NCBI RefSeq assembly: GCF_000378045.1 | Contig: NZ_KB899107.1 | Coordinates: 62,001-126,000 of the forward strand | Reading direction: 5' to 3' | Source of the DNA: Marinobacterium rhizophilum DSM 18822 | Lineage (GTDB): Bacteria > Pseudomonadota > Gammaproteobacteria > Pseudomonadales > Balneatricaceae | Length of the DNA stretch: 64,000 nt | Part shown: positions 39,646-47,761 of the stretch, one piece after another | Layout of the letters: the number at the start of each line of letters is the position of its first letter | Numbering within the stretch: position 1 is the first letter of the stretch | Position numbers and translations under genes: made by a program | Notes under the pieces: model-generated | The model's input: only the letters and a program-made list of their open reading frames with translations | Database searches by the model: none | Told to the model about the DNA's origin: nothing

Positions 39646-40119
39646 ATGGCAACCAAGAAATCAAAGAACAACAGCTCTACGATCTGTCTCAACAAAAAGG
39701 CACGGCACGAATTCAGCATCGAAGAAAAATTCGAAGCGGGTGTTGTGCTCACCGGTTGGGAAGTCAAGAGTCTGCGCGACGGCCGCGCTCAACTGGTCGA
39801 CTCCTACGTCATCCTCAAGAACGATGAGGCCTGGCTCGTGGGCGCACACTTCACGCCGCTGATCAGCGCCTGCACCCACGTGGTGGCAGACCCTCGGCGC
39901 GACCGCAAACTGCTGCTGCACCGGCGTCAGATCGACAAGCTCGCGGCAGCCACCCAGGCCAAGGGCTATACCAGCGTGGCACTCGCCCTCTACTGGAAAG
40001 GCGGCCGGGTAAAATGCGAGATTGCCCTTGTTAAAGGCAAGAAGCTGCACGACAAGCGCGCCGCAGAGAAGGATCGCGAAGGCGAACGCGAGAAACAGCG
40101 CGCCCTGGCAACACGCTAA
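39646..40119 (+). CDS. smpB: SsrA-binding protein SmpB
   Basis: tmRNA partner for rescuing stalled ribosomes. 157 residues with the conserved [28 protein letters not shown] near residue 18, [14 protein letters not shown] near 86, [21 protein letters not shown] near 120, and a basic tail that mimics codon-anticodon pairing. Directly upstream of ssrA, 119 bp apart. Confidence 0.98.
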   Translation: MATKKSKNNSSTICLNKKARHEFSIEEKFEAGVVLTGWEVKSLRDGRAQLVDSYVILKNDEAWLVGAHFTPLISACTHVVADPRRDRKLLLHRRQIDKLAAATQAKGYTSVALALYWKGGRVKCEIALVKGKKLHDKRAAEKDREGEREKQRALATR

Positions 40120-40195
40120 GGCGCCTGCCCTGACACATCCTTACTGCGCAGGCATTGCCCGGTGCAGCCTGTACAATGTGTGCAGTGCAAAAAGA

Positions 40196-40224
40196 TTTTA
40201 CTGTCGCCACAAAAGAAGTATACT
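40196..40224 (+). promoter_or_regulatory. ssrA promoter
   Basis: TATACT (40219-40224) with TTTTAC (40196-40201) 17 bp upstream, ending 14 bp before the mature tmRNA 5' end; a short 5' leader would be removed by RNase P. Confidence 0.6.
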
Positions 40225-40238
40225 GGCGACATCTACAC

Positions 40239-40597
40239 GGGGGTGACTTGGCTTCGACGCTGATTACGAACCCTTGGGTGCATGTCGAGTTCGTAGTGAA
40301 TCTCGTAAATCCGTCACTACACAGTTATAGTTGCTAACGACGATAACTACGCTCTAGCAGCTTAAGGCCGCTAGCGCCGCTCTCTAAGGTGTCTGTAACT
40401 CAGAGGTTTTGCGGTGTCATTGGAGACAGAATCGCCTGGATGCTTTGTCTCAAGCTGAACGGTTAAAACTAAAGAGGCTCGCCCACAGCACCCTGGCTCT
40501 CGGGTCGCGACGGGTTAATCTAGTAGAGAAGCCTAAACATGTAGATCTTAAGGCAGAGGATTGGCGGACGCGGGTTCGAAACCCGCCACCTCCACCA
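40239..40597 (+). ncRNA. ssrA: Transfer-messenger RNA (tmRNA)
   Basis: One-piece tmRNA of about 359 nt. The tRNA-like domain is seen at both ends: 5' GGGGGTGACTTGGCTTCGAC and 3' CGGGTTCGAAACCCG T-arm followed by CACCTCC-A-CCA, which pairs with GGGGGTG in a 7-bp acceptor stem with the G3-U pair that specifies alanylation. The tag reading frame at 40333-40365 encodes ANDDNYALAA with the resume codon GCT, then TAA. The downstream integrase uses its 3' end as attachment site. Confidence 0.97.
40571..40597 (+). repeat. Island attachment site (attL) at the tmRNA 3' end
   Basis: The T-arm and acceptor end of ssrA lie 92 bp before a tyrosine integrase reading away from it, the standard layout for integration at tmRNA. 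The element restores the gene end, so ssrA stays intact. I found no second copy of this sequence in the window, so attR is inferred to lie beyond position 64000. Confidence 0.65.
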
Positions 40598-40689
40598 CAC
40601 ATCGCAACTTGTTGATCTGCAACGGGTTGCTTCAAGAAAGCGCATTGAGCCTGAGGGTGTGACACTAACATGTGCCATCCGGGGGTCCA

Positions 40690-42399
40690 ATGCGCTCTTC
40701 TGTTCCCTACACCTACCGCCGTCGTGACGGCACCTACTACGCCCGCTTTGTCCTTCCGCAGACACTGCTGACCCGTTTCGGCGAGACTCGCCGTGATATC
40801 CGTTTTTCGCTCAAGACCCGGAATCCCGCTACCGCCCGATGTGCGGTGATGCGCCATGCGGCCCGCTTTCATCAAATGGTTGACCGTCTCAAAAACGCGA
40901 CATATACTGTATATATATCCATGCATAAGGATGTCATGGAGTATGTCAAGTCAGACAAAAACCAACCTTCAAGGAAGAACACCATGGCCCTCATCGCGCC
41001 GCTTAATCGTCGTCACGCACAGCCCCAGCTATCTCCGGTATTGCCCGGCCAGGACCTGATTAAATTTCACTGTGACCCGGCGCCCCGGTCGAAGAAGCAA
41101 CGCAAAGCCCCGCAGATCAAAACCTTCGACTGCCCTCAAGCGGCCCAGTCGCCACGCAACGCGTTCGAGATTCAGGTACCGCAAGGCCCGTCCATCATCA
41201 TCAACCACAACGGCGACCGCGAGGCCGAATGGACAGATTTCCTGCGCGCGACCGAGCATTTGGGCTTGAACTCGCCGCAGACCGGCAGCGGAACCGGCGG
41301 TAGCGGCCCCGGCACTTCGACGGGGCTCTCTGTCCGGGAGGTGGTGAACGAATTCATCCAGAGCAAGATAACCGCCGAGGACTGGAAGGACCAAAACACC
41401 CAGGCACATGAAGTCTCCCGGATCGAACATATGCTGTCGCTGCTCGACGTCGACCGACCGTTCAACCAGCTCACCCGCGCGGACGCCCGCGCACTGAAGA
41501 AGCAGCTGCCCGCACTTAAGGATCGACGCCATGGCAGCACCAACAGCAAACCGATCGCCATCCAGACGGCACAGAAGCATTTTATTCTGTTCAAGGCCAT
41601 CTGCCGGTATGCCTACATCGAGGAACATCACACGATCGACATTGCCAGCGGCATCGACTTCAAGGTACCTCGAAAGACAGCCAACAAACGACTCGACTTT
41701 ACCCAGAGCGACGTCGACAAGCTGTTGAATGGTTACCACTACCGCTGCACCCCGCTGCCCCGTCGCCGCACCCTGTTTGACTTTCACTTCTGGATTCCGC
41801 TGATCGGGCTGTACAGCGGTGCGCGCCTGAACGAAATCTGCCAGCTCCGTATCTGTGATATCGAACAGGTTCAAGGCATCTGGTGCTTCGCTTTTCGGGA
41901 CGAGGATTCAAGGCAGTCGATCAAAAACCGGTCATCCATCCGGCACACGCCGATTCACTCGTTCCTCCTGCAACTTGGGTTTATTGACTTTCTTCAGAGC
42001 CGCCAGCAGGAAGCCTCGGCCAGTGACCAGCTATTCACCGGCTTGAACTGGGATCCCAAAAACCGCTGGGGCAAAAAGATGTCCGACTGGTTCAACGGCA
42101 ACGGCAAGATGGTGAGCTACCTGGATCAATGTGCGCTGCACAGCCGGGCAAACAAAGCCTTTCACTCGACCCGCCACACGGTCGTACAGAACCTGCGTAA
42201 CCAGGGCGTCGACGAGCCGCATATTGCAGCCCTGGTCGGTCACGAGGTTCAGTCCACTACGAGCCGCTACGGCAGTGGCATCGGCCTTGCCGCGCTCCAA
42301 ACCGTGGTTAATCGGATTAATTACGGCCTCAACCTGAGCCATCTGTCTTTTACGGCTTTCTGTGCCTACCGGGATGCCCGGGGCAAACCGGCGCAATGA
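40690..42399 (+). CDS. Tyrosine-type integrase of the island
   Basis: 569-residue site-specific recombinase beginning MRSSVPYTYRRRDGTYYARF, an N-terminal arm domain typical of DUF6538-type integrases. The catalytic domain has the first Arg in LYSGARLNEICQLR near residue 380, HSTRHT near 489 (HxxR), LVGHE near 516 and the nucleophile in TSRYGSG near 525. ATG 40690 has GGGGGT upstream; a GTG 18 bp earlier is possible. It should catalyse insertion into and excision from ssrA. Confidence 0.93.
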   Translation: MRSSVPYTYRRRDGTYYARFVLPQTLLTRFGETRRDIRFSLKTRNPATARCAVMRHAARFHQMVDRLKNATYTVYISMHKDVMEYVKSDKNQPSRKNTMALIAPLNRRHAQPQLSPVLPGQDLIKFHCDPAPRSKKQRKAPQIKTFDCPQAAQSPRNAFEIQVPQGPSIIINHNGDREAEWTDFLRATEHLGLNSPQTGSGTGGSGPGTSTGLSVREVVNEFIQSKITAEDWKDQNTQAHEVSRIEHMLSLLDVDRPFNQLTRADARALKKQLPALKDRRHGSTNSKPIAIQTAQKHFILFKAICRYAYIEEHHTIDIASGIDFKVPRKTANKRLDFTQSDVDKLLNGYHYRCTPLPRRRTLFDFHFWIPLIGLYSGARLNEICQLRICDIEQVQGIWCFAFRDEDSRQSIKNRSSIRHTPIHSFLLQLGFIDFLQSRQQEASASDQLFTGLNWDPKNRWGKKMSDWFNGNGKMVSYLDQCALHSRANKAFHSTRHTVVQNLRNQGVDEPHIAALVGHEVQSTTSRYGSGIGLAALQTVVNRINYGLNLSHLSFTAFCAYRDARGKPAQ

Positions 42400-42429
42400 C
42401 CGGGCGCGTGCCCGTCTGAACGCGCGTGA

Positions 42430-42482
42430 AGCGCGGAGAGCTTGCTAATGACCACCTGTGGTCTCAGTACGCTCTCCGCGCT
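42430..42482. repeat. Nested inverted repeat after the integrase gene
   Basis: Outer arms AGCGCGGAGAGC (42430-42441) and GCTCTCCGCGCT (42471-42482) are perfect 12-bp complements. The 29-nt interior contains its own palindrome, GACCAC-CT-GTGGTC (42450-42463). No T-run follows. It could be a terminator for the integrase, a regulatory structure for the next gene, or part of a replication or transfer origin. Confidence 0.7.
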
Positions 42483-42535
42483 GCCCGAACCCGTTCAGAG
42501 CCAACCACTCCCAAGGGAAACCAGAGGCGCAATCG

Positions 42536-43267
42536 ATGGTTCTTTCCGATCGACAGCAAGCGGCCCTGTTAGGCATCGTAGAGGCATTAAAAGCCGGCGA
42601 TGATCGTGACCTGAAACCCTTCACCTGGCGGTTTCCGACGGACGAATTCGCCTGCTGCACCACCGCATTCCTCAAACCGGGCGGCAAGACCACCAGGGCC
42701 CTGCCGAACCATAAAAAGACCATCACACACAGGTGCCACAAGGCCGGCGTGCCCCATCTCGAGGTCATTGCCCGGTTTCTCATCCGGCTGGTCAACGGCG
42801 GCACGCCAGCGGAAGCCGCGTTGCGCCGTGTCGCCAGCAATGCCGGACTGCAAGACAAGCACCGGGCCGCATTGCGCTATGACATGCTCGGCGACGTCGA
42901 TCTCGCGCTGATCTCCGATGACGACCTGGCCCTGCTCCTGTCTCTGACACTTGAAAGACAGAACACCGGTCTGATCATGCATCACGGTATTTTCCTGCAT
43001 ACGAAGCGGGACGATATGCTTCGCCTGGCCGCCCTGAGTCCTGAATTTGTCGCACGCAACGCGCCCCTGTATGCGGTCGACCGGTATTTCAATGCGACCG
43101 AAGGTGACATCCGGTTTTTTGAGCAGCTGCCGGATCTTAACCGCGACCTGTCCCGTTTTTATCGCGAGCTGGTCGAAACATATCTGAAGGCCCGGAACCA
43201 GTCGCACCCCTGCCCCACTGGTGACGCCAGTACATCGATGGATGACATGAGCGCCGATGTTCTGTGA
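42536..43267 (+). CDS. Uncharacterised island protein
   Basis: 243 residues from ATG 42536 (MVLSDRQQAALLGIVEALK), with AGAGG upstream; an in-frame GTG at 42458 lies inside the inverted repeat and is less likely. Predicted mostly helical and soluble, with a conserved-looking core around HKKTITHRCHKAGVPHLEVI. No domain recognised. Position between integrase and mobC, and GC-rich composition like the mob genes, suggest it belongs to the mobilisable element; a role in element replication or control is a guess. Confidence 0.65.
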   Translation: MVLSDRQQAALLGIVEALKAGDDRDLKPFTWRFPTDEFACCTTAFLKPGGKTTRALPNHKKTITHRCHKAGVPHLEVIARFLIRLVNGGTPAEAALRRVASNAGLQDKHRAALRYDMLGDVDLALISDDDLALLLSLTLERQNTGLIMHHGIFLHTKRDDMLRLAALSPEFVARNAPLYAVDRYFNATEGDIRFFEQLPDLNRDLSRFYRELVETYLKARNQSHPCPTGDASTSMDDMSADVL

Positions 43268-43632
43268 GCCCCGGGCAAGACGTCAGTGGCCAGCCGGAAC
43301 GCCCTCAGCGAGAGTCGGTACCGCCAGGTTGCCACCGCGACACTGAAGCCCAGTCGCTGTTACGAGGCGGCCCGGGGACACAGAATTGAGCGCTGCGCCA
43401 GAACTGCGCAGTTTGTATCTATACTCCCGGCAAGCCTTGAATCCAAGGCGAGCCAGCAAGGGTTTCAGGCGCCGTGGCGCCTGAAACAACCAGGCCGCCC
43501 GGCGTCCTGTTTCGCTGGCTCCGCCGATCCGGGATGCGCACCTGCGTTTGCATCCCGGGCGGAGACCGGCCGGGTGCGCACTGTGTTTGCACCCTCTTTC
43601 ATCAACACTGTCGAGGTATCACGGATGAACAC
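43268..43632. other. Gene-free region: candidate origin of transfer
   Basis: 365 bp before mobC with dense symmetry. A near-perfect 26-bp palindrome (arms GTTTCAGGCGCC / GGCGCCTGAAAC, 43462-43487) is followed by two hairpins of similar sequence: arms CCGGGATGC/GCATCCCGG (43529-43558) and GGGTGC/GCACCC (43572-43594). The loops share GCAC-(C)TG-GTTTGCA, so they look like diverged direct repeats. A region of this kind directly before mobC-mobA is where oriT is usually found; the nick site is not identified. Confidence 0.55.
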
Positions 43633-43953
43633 ATGGACAGTACGAACAGCAAGACCGCACGCATCAATCTGGCGCTCACTCCGGGTGACAAGAAGCGCCT
43701 GAAACGCCTGGCGCTTGAGGCCGACCTGACACCCTCCGAACTGGTCTCCGGCATGCTGGATCGCCTGGTCATTCAGCGGGTCCAGCCGCGTGCCCATCTG
43801 GATGACGAGGGACTGCGCGAGCTGCGGCGCATCGGCACCAATCTCAACCAGGTTGCCCATCAACTCAACATCAGGTCTGACGCCGATGTCCGCGCCAGCC
43901 TGGCGGACCTTCAGCAGGCGTTCACGCGACTCTACCAGCGGGTGCTGACATGA
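43633..43953 (+). CDS. mobC: Mobilisation protein MobC
   Basis: 106-residue auxiliary DNA-binding protein of the relaxosome. N-terminal ribbon-helix-helix-like segment (ARINLALTPGDKKRLKRLALEADLTPSELVSGML) and the family signature LRRIGTNLNQVAHQLN near residue 67. ATG 43633 begins MDSTNSKTARI; another ATG 8 bp upstream is out of frame. Its stop overlaps the relaxase start (ATGA), so the two are coupled. Confidence 0.85.
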   Translation: MDSTNSKTARINLALTPGDKKRLKRLALEADLTPSELVSGMLDRLVIQRVQPRAHLDDEGLRELRRIGTNLNQVAHQLNIRSDADVRASLADLQQAFTRLYQRVLT

Positions 43954-45608
43954 TCGTGAACTGCCAGCGCCTGCCGGCGGCAGTGAACGTCGCGGGCAAG
44001 ACCGCCTACATCCTCAACCCTGAGGCCCACAAGCACGATCCAGCCTACCGCCCCGGTGAGCGGATCGGTCTGGTCGACACGGAACACGTGATGCCGGTGC
44101 AGACCGGGGTTCATCATGACTGCGCCGCCGAGCTGTTTGCCCGGGAGCTGGAACGCTGGTGTCTCGACAAGCGCGGTGACCGGCCGGCACCGGCCGAAGT
44201 GGCGGTTGACCTCGCGCTGTCGTTCAGCGACCGGGACGAGCTGACGCCCGAGCAGGCCTTGTTTCTGGCCCGGGAGCTGATGGCCGACGTCATGCCGGGC
44301 GAGGCGCCCACGCTGTACGCGGTACATACCGACTCGAACTGTCTGCATGTGCATATCATAAAGTGCACGGTGGATGCGACCGGCCGGATCTGGAACCCTC
44401 ACCGGGACTACCGCCTGTGGGAAGCCGCCTGTGACCGGATCGAGGACCGCTACGGGCTGGTGAAACCCGATCAGCGCATCGCCACCCAGGGCCGGCCGCA
44501 GACAAAGGCCCCGACAGCGGGTGAATGGCAAAAAGCGATGCGTACCGGCGAACCCTCTACCCGCATGCTGATGCAAGCCATTCTCAAGGATGCCCTGGCC
44601 GGTTGCCCGGACCCGCAGACCTTCGCAGCGCGGCTGTCCGTGTCGGGGCTCAAGATGAACCCCACTCTTCAGCCCGACGGACAATGTCGCGCCGTCGTCT
44701 TTTCCCTCGACGGAAAAGCGATGAAAGGCAGCGATCTCGGCCGGGCCTTTACCGGCGGTCGCATCATGGCGGCCATCGGCTATGTCCCGGGCAATCCCGG
44801 GCATGTCAGCATTCTGAAAACGATGAAGGACGAGTTTATACAGGAGCAACATCATGGCACGGACGCCAGACACCCGAAGCCGGGCGCAGGCCCTGACCGA
44901 ATCACACATCCAGGCACGGATGCGGAAGACCGCATCGAACGCGCAGCAGGCACTCGACGAAATCCACGCGATCCAGATCCATCAGGCCAGCTCGGTTCAG
45001 GACATTATGAATCCCCTGTTGAAGTCGACCGGCACGCTGCACGCCGAGATTCTGAATGCGAGCCGGCTCAATACCCAGATTCTGTCAGCGATATCGGGAC
45101 GGCTGGACGCGGTGGAGTCTCGCCTGAACCGGCTGGACGCACAGCTGTCACGGAGTATCAAACTGCACCTCCCGAAGCCGCCAGCGGACCCGAAAGCACC
45201 GACAGCGGTGCATACACAACAGAATCAGCGATGGCCGCCAGTGACGACCTGCCTGCTCACGGCACTCATGGCGTCGACTCTGACCGTTCTGGCCTCGCAT
45301 CTGCTCCGGTAGCATTGCCGGGCATGGACTGCGGCGGCACTGTCGCCAGTGGTGCGGCGACAACGGATCCGCTTACGGTCGGTGCGCAGCAGGTCAGCGA
45401 ACATGAAACCGGCTATGCACGTGACAAACGCTTGGGCGCCATCCACAAACGCGCGGCGCAGAAAAACGAGGCCGATCTCCAGGCTGCCCAGGCAGTACTG
45501 GAAGCCAATAAAAAGCAGCGCCGGGCGCCAGTAGCCCTGCCCCCGTTTCTGTACGAGGATGAACCAACGGTTAGGCACGGCGGCTTGACCGGCAAAACAC
45601 TGAAGTAA
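43950..45608 (+). CDS. mobA: MobA-type relaxase
   Basis: 552-residue relaxase/mobilisation nuclease that would nick oriT and carry the strand into a recipient. The metal-binding three-histidine motif is clear: HTDSNCLHVH at residues 126-135; the probable nucleophile is Tyr20 in the first motif (GKTAYILNP). The last 220 residues are low-complexity and charged, not catalytic. No coupling protein or type IV secretion genes are seen, so the element would depend on a helper. A second gene lies in another frame within 44854-45312. Confidence 0.88.
   Translation: MIVNCQRLPAAVNVAGKTAYILNPEAHKHDPAYRPGERIGLVDTEHVMPVQTGVHHDCAAELFARELERWCLDKRGDRPAPAEVAVDLALSFSDRDELTPEQALFLARELMADVMPGEAPTLYAVHTDSNCLHVHIIKCTVDATGRIWNPHRDYRLWEAACDRIEDRYGLVKPDQRIATQGRPQTKAPTAGEWQKAMRTGEPSTRMLMQAILKDALAGCPDPQTFAARLSVSGLKMNPTLQPDGQCRAVVFSLDGKAMKGSDLGRAFTGGRIMAAIGYVPGNPGHVSILKTMKDEFIQEQHHGTDARHPKPGAGPDRITHPGTDAEDRIERAAGTRRNPRDPDPSGQLGSGHYESPVEVDRHAARRDSECEPAQYPDSVSDIGTAGRGGVSPEPAGRTAVTEYQTAPPEAASGPESTDSGAYTTESAMAASDDLPAHGTHGVDSDRSGLASAPVALPGMDCGGTVASGAATTDPLTVGAQQVSEHETGYARDKRLGAIHKRAAQKNEADLQAAQAVLEANKKQRRAPVALPPFLYEDEPTVRHGGLTGKTLK
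44854..45312 (+). CDS. Overlapping mobilisation gene with C-terminal membrane segment (MobB-like)
   Basis: 152 residues read in the +2 frame relative to mobA and wholly inside it. CAGGAG lies 8 bp before the ATG. The product has a charged helical N-terminus, a coiled-coil region (DAVESRLNRLDAQLSRSI near residue 90) and a C-terminal membrane segment (VTTCLLTALMASTLTVLASHLL). This is the layout of MobB-type proteins overprinted on mobA in RSF1010- and ColE1-like plasmids. I infer a relaxosome or membrane-contact role. Confidence 0.68.
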   Translation: MARTPDTRSRAQALTESHIQARMRKTASNAQQALDEIHAIQIHQASSVQDIMNPLLKSTGTLHAEILNASRLNTQILSAISGRLDAVESRLNRLDAQLSRSIKLHLPKPPADPKAPTAVHTQQNQRWPPVTTCLLTALMASTLTVLASHLLR

Positions 45609-45609
45609 C

Positions 45610-45765
45610 ATGACCACGATGTTCAGCCAAGGCTGGACGTCCGGTCGGTATCGATGCCAATGGGTTGAGGGAATCCCTCCTGGACTTAATGGCATCACAA
45701 CTGCTCTTGAACTTTGGCTCACCGATGAGCTGACAGGGACAGTGCAATGGCGCGGTCACGGATAG
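45610..45765 (+). CDS. Possible 51-residue protein after mobA
   Basis: Begins 1 bp after the mobA stop (MTTMFSQGWTSGRYRCQW) and ends WRGHG. The only ribosome signal is a weak GAAG. Its tight spacing suggests coupling, but there is no family I recognise and chance is possible. The rest of the gap to 45915 holds a short palindrome (GAGGGAATCCCTC, 45667-45679) and nothing else I can name. Confidence 0.3.
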   Translation: MTTMFSQGWTSGRYRCQWVEGIPPGLNGITTALELWLTDELTGTVQWRGHG

Positions 45766-45915
45766 ACCGCATACATGAAAACGCTTCTTTGCCTTGATCC
45801 TCAAAGATCCGACAGAGAAGTGGTGAGTTCGAGGCACGATTATCATGCGAAAAAGGGAAGTTTTTACTCGCCTTCTGCATAACCATCTCGGCCTGCGTCG
45901 CGCAGGAGGGATGCC

Positions 45916-47349
45916 ATGCAGCAGTCATTTCCGTCCGTAAACCAATCAAACCAGGCGGCATACCGGCTTTTAAAGGGCCTGTCGGACTCAGCCGCTATCG
46001 AGGCAGCCAGCAACCTGCGTTCCCTGCATGTGGAACAAAACCAGATTCACATTTACCGTGGGCAGTTTCTTGCGCCCGAGCCCTGTACCATTAACGTTCA
46101 ATGGTCACTGAGCAGCCAAGGGGGAAAGGCGCTTGTCGAATCCCACCGTATGAAGCTGCGTGCCTACCTGATCCGACACTTTGACCTAAAGCGGTGGAGT
46201 ACAAAGTACGAGGAATGCCTCGATTACCTTTTGGCTAACCTGTTGAGTGCTGCCCGTACCAATACCCAACTACTCTACAGTAGGAACAATACCGGCAATC
46301 CTCACCACATTCTGATGCGTGTGATTGCGTACCTCGAGACAGAACAACTTGTTGTGAATGTTATCGGAAAAGCCAACGAGTTCCAGGCCAATTGCTCTTG
46401 GCTAATCCCGACGAATACGCTGACAGTGCAGCTTGATGCAGCCAAGGCCTACGTGAAGCTGTCCAAGAACTCATCATTAATCATAATGCGATGCGAGGAT
46501 GGTAGAGATGCCAATTTTGACCAGATCGATAATACGGCTGCGCAGACCGCGAGGCGTCTCGGACGACGTGTGCAGAACTATAACGACCTATGGCTGAGAC
46601 ACTCGATAACTTATCTCGACAAGCCACTCGTACCCTTCTGTCGCCGTATTTTCAATCGTTCACTCAAGCTGGGCGGGAGGTTTTATGGTAGCAGCGTTCA
46701 AACCATGCCGAAGGTTGAGCGCCAGAGAATTCTGATTGATGGTGAGGCTACGGTCGAGCCGGACTTCAAGTCGCTACATTACTGTTTGCTCTATGCCTGG
46801 GAGAGTATTGAGCTCAACCCATTGCTTGACGACCCCTATCGGATCAACGGATTTAGCCGAGATACTGTCAAGCTGGCTTCGCTGGTTTTAATGAACAGCG
46901 AAGACATAAAATCGTTCAAAGCCTGTATTACCCGGTCAGGGAATCCGGTAGTAAAGGCTGCCATGGCGCAGTACAGAGCCGACTATGAGGCGTTCCTGAG
47001 GCAACGTTGCGAAGGGTTACCGGCCCGCGAACCCCGCAAGCCAATTTTTGCCAAGGGGTATATTACAGGTATACCCGACGGTACCAAGGGTGATGAACTG
47101 TACGAATCCATTACCCGGCGGCACGCCGCAATCGAGAAATACTTTGGCACAAAGGATATCGGCCTGCGACTCCAGTACCACGACTCCCGTATTATGTCAG
47201 AAGTACTAAGGCGACTGGTGAAAGCCGGAATACCGGTTGTTCCAATTCACGATTCCCTGCGCTGCCGGGTCAGTGACCGTGAGGCGGTTGTTGAGTTGAT
47301 GAAGTCAGGATATAAATCCATCACCGGATTTACGCCAGCCATTGAATAA
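45916..47349 (+). CDS. Putative palm-domain polymerase (family A / single-subunit RNAP-like)
   Basis: 477-residue protein with AGGAGG 7 bp before the ATG. I see no named family, but the three polymerase motifs appear in order: motif A as VEPDFKSLH (Asp283), motif B as SRDTVKLASLVLMN (Arg315 and Lys319, R-x3-K), motif C as VPIHDSLRCR (His445-Asp446-Ser447). The helix before motif C (LQYHDSRIMSEVLRRL) resembles the LQGTAAD helix of DNA polymerase I. HDS rather than HDE resembles T7-type RNA polymerase. The N-terminal 250 residues match nothing I know. It could replicate or prime the mobile element. Base composition is lower in GC than the mob genes. Confidence 0.6.
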   Translation: MQQSFPSVNQSNQAAYRLLKGLSDSAAIEAASNLRSLHVEQNQIHIYRGQFLAPEPCTINVQWSLSSQGGKALVESHRMKLRAYLIRHFDLKRWSTKYEECLDYLLANLLSAARTNTQLLYSRNNTGNPHHILMRVIAYLETEQLVVNVIGKANEFQANCSWLIPTNTLTVQLDAAKAYVKLSKNSSLIIMRCEDGRDANFDQIDNTAAQTARRLGRRVQNYNDLWLRHSITYLDKPLVPFCRRIFNRSLKLGGRFYGSSVQTMPKVERQRILIDGEATVEPDFKSLHYCLLYAWESIELNPLLDDPYRINGFSRDTVKLASLVLMNSEDIKSFKACITRSGNPVVKAAMAQYRADYEAFLRQRCEGLPAREPRKPIFAKGYITGIPDGTKGDELYESITRRHAAIEKYFGTKDIGLRLQYHDSRIMSEVLRRLVKAGIPVVPIHDSLRCRVSDREAVVELMKSGYKSITGFTPAIE

Positions 47350-47359
47350 CAATAAATAA

Positions 47360-47388
47360 CTACAGGCCACGAAATACGTGGCCTGTAG
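47360..47388 (+). terminator. Hairpin after the polymerase-like gene
   Basis: Perfect 12-bp stem CTACAGGCCACG/CGTGGCCTGTAG with a 5-nt loop, 10 bp after the stop. It is followed by CCTTATAT and no real T-run, so it is a probable rather than certain terminator. Confidence 0.6.
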
Positions 47389-47733
47389 CCTTATATGACT
47401 TATAATGGTATTGGAAACAACTCTTCCATGTATAGGTATAAGTTCTGTCTAAGAGATTCAGTATAGAAAAACAGAAGCAATAATCCTAACTGTTAATAAG
47501 CGGATATATCGTAAAGGTAGTTCACCTTGCCGCTCACCGCATACAACGAACTCCTGTCAGATCCTGCTAGCCCAAAACTATAAATTATTGATTCAATCTA
47601 AGACTCTGGTTTTTATCGACGACGCACGCTTCTCGATACAATACAATGCACTGTATTCAAATCTGATTATTGGTTATGTGAAACGTCTGGACAGGACTCG
47701 AACCTTTCTTGCAACCATGAATATGTGTAACTA

Positions 47734-47761
47734 AATATTCCTATCTATTCATAGGAATATT
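47734..47761. repeat. 11-bp inverted repeat
   Basis: AATATTCCTAT and ATAGGAATATT separated by 6 nt, in gene-free DNA. Possible terminator or protein-binding site. Its GAATATT core also occurs in the tandem repeat at 59491-59548. Confidence 0.5.

Noticed and set aside
40690-47349. Self-transmissible conjugative element
   Set aside because: Relaxase and MobC are present, but no coupling protein or type IV secretion genes are seen, so it can at most be mobilised by a helper.
47641-47710. Complete tRNA gene on the minus strand
   Set aside because: Only a T-arm core is present; acceptor, D and anticodon arms cannot be formed.
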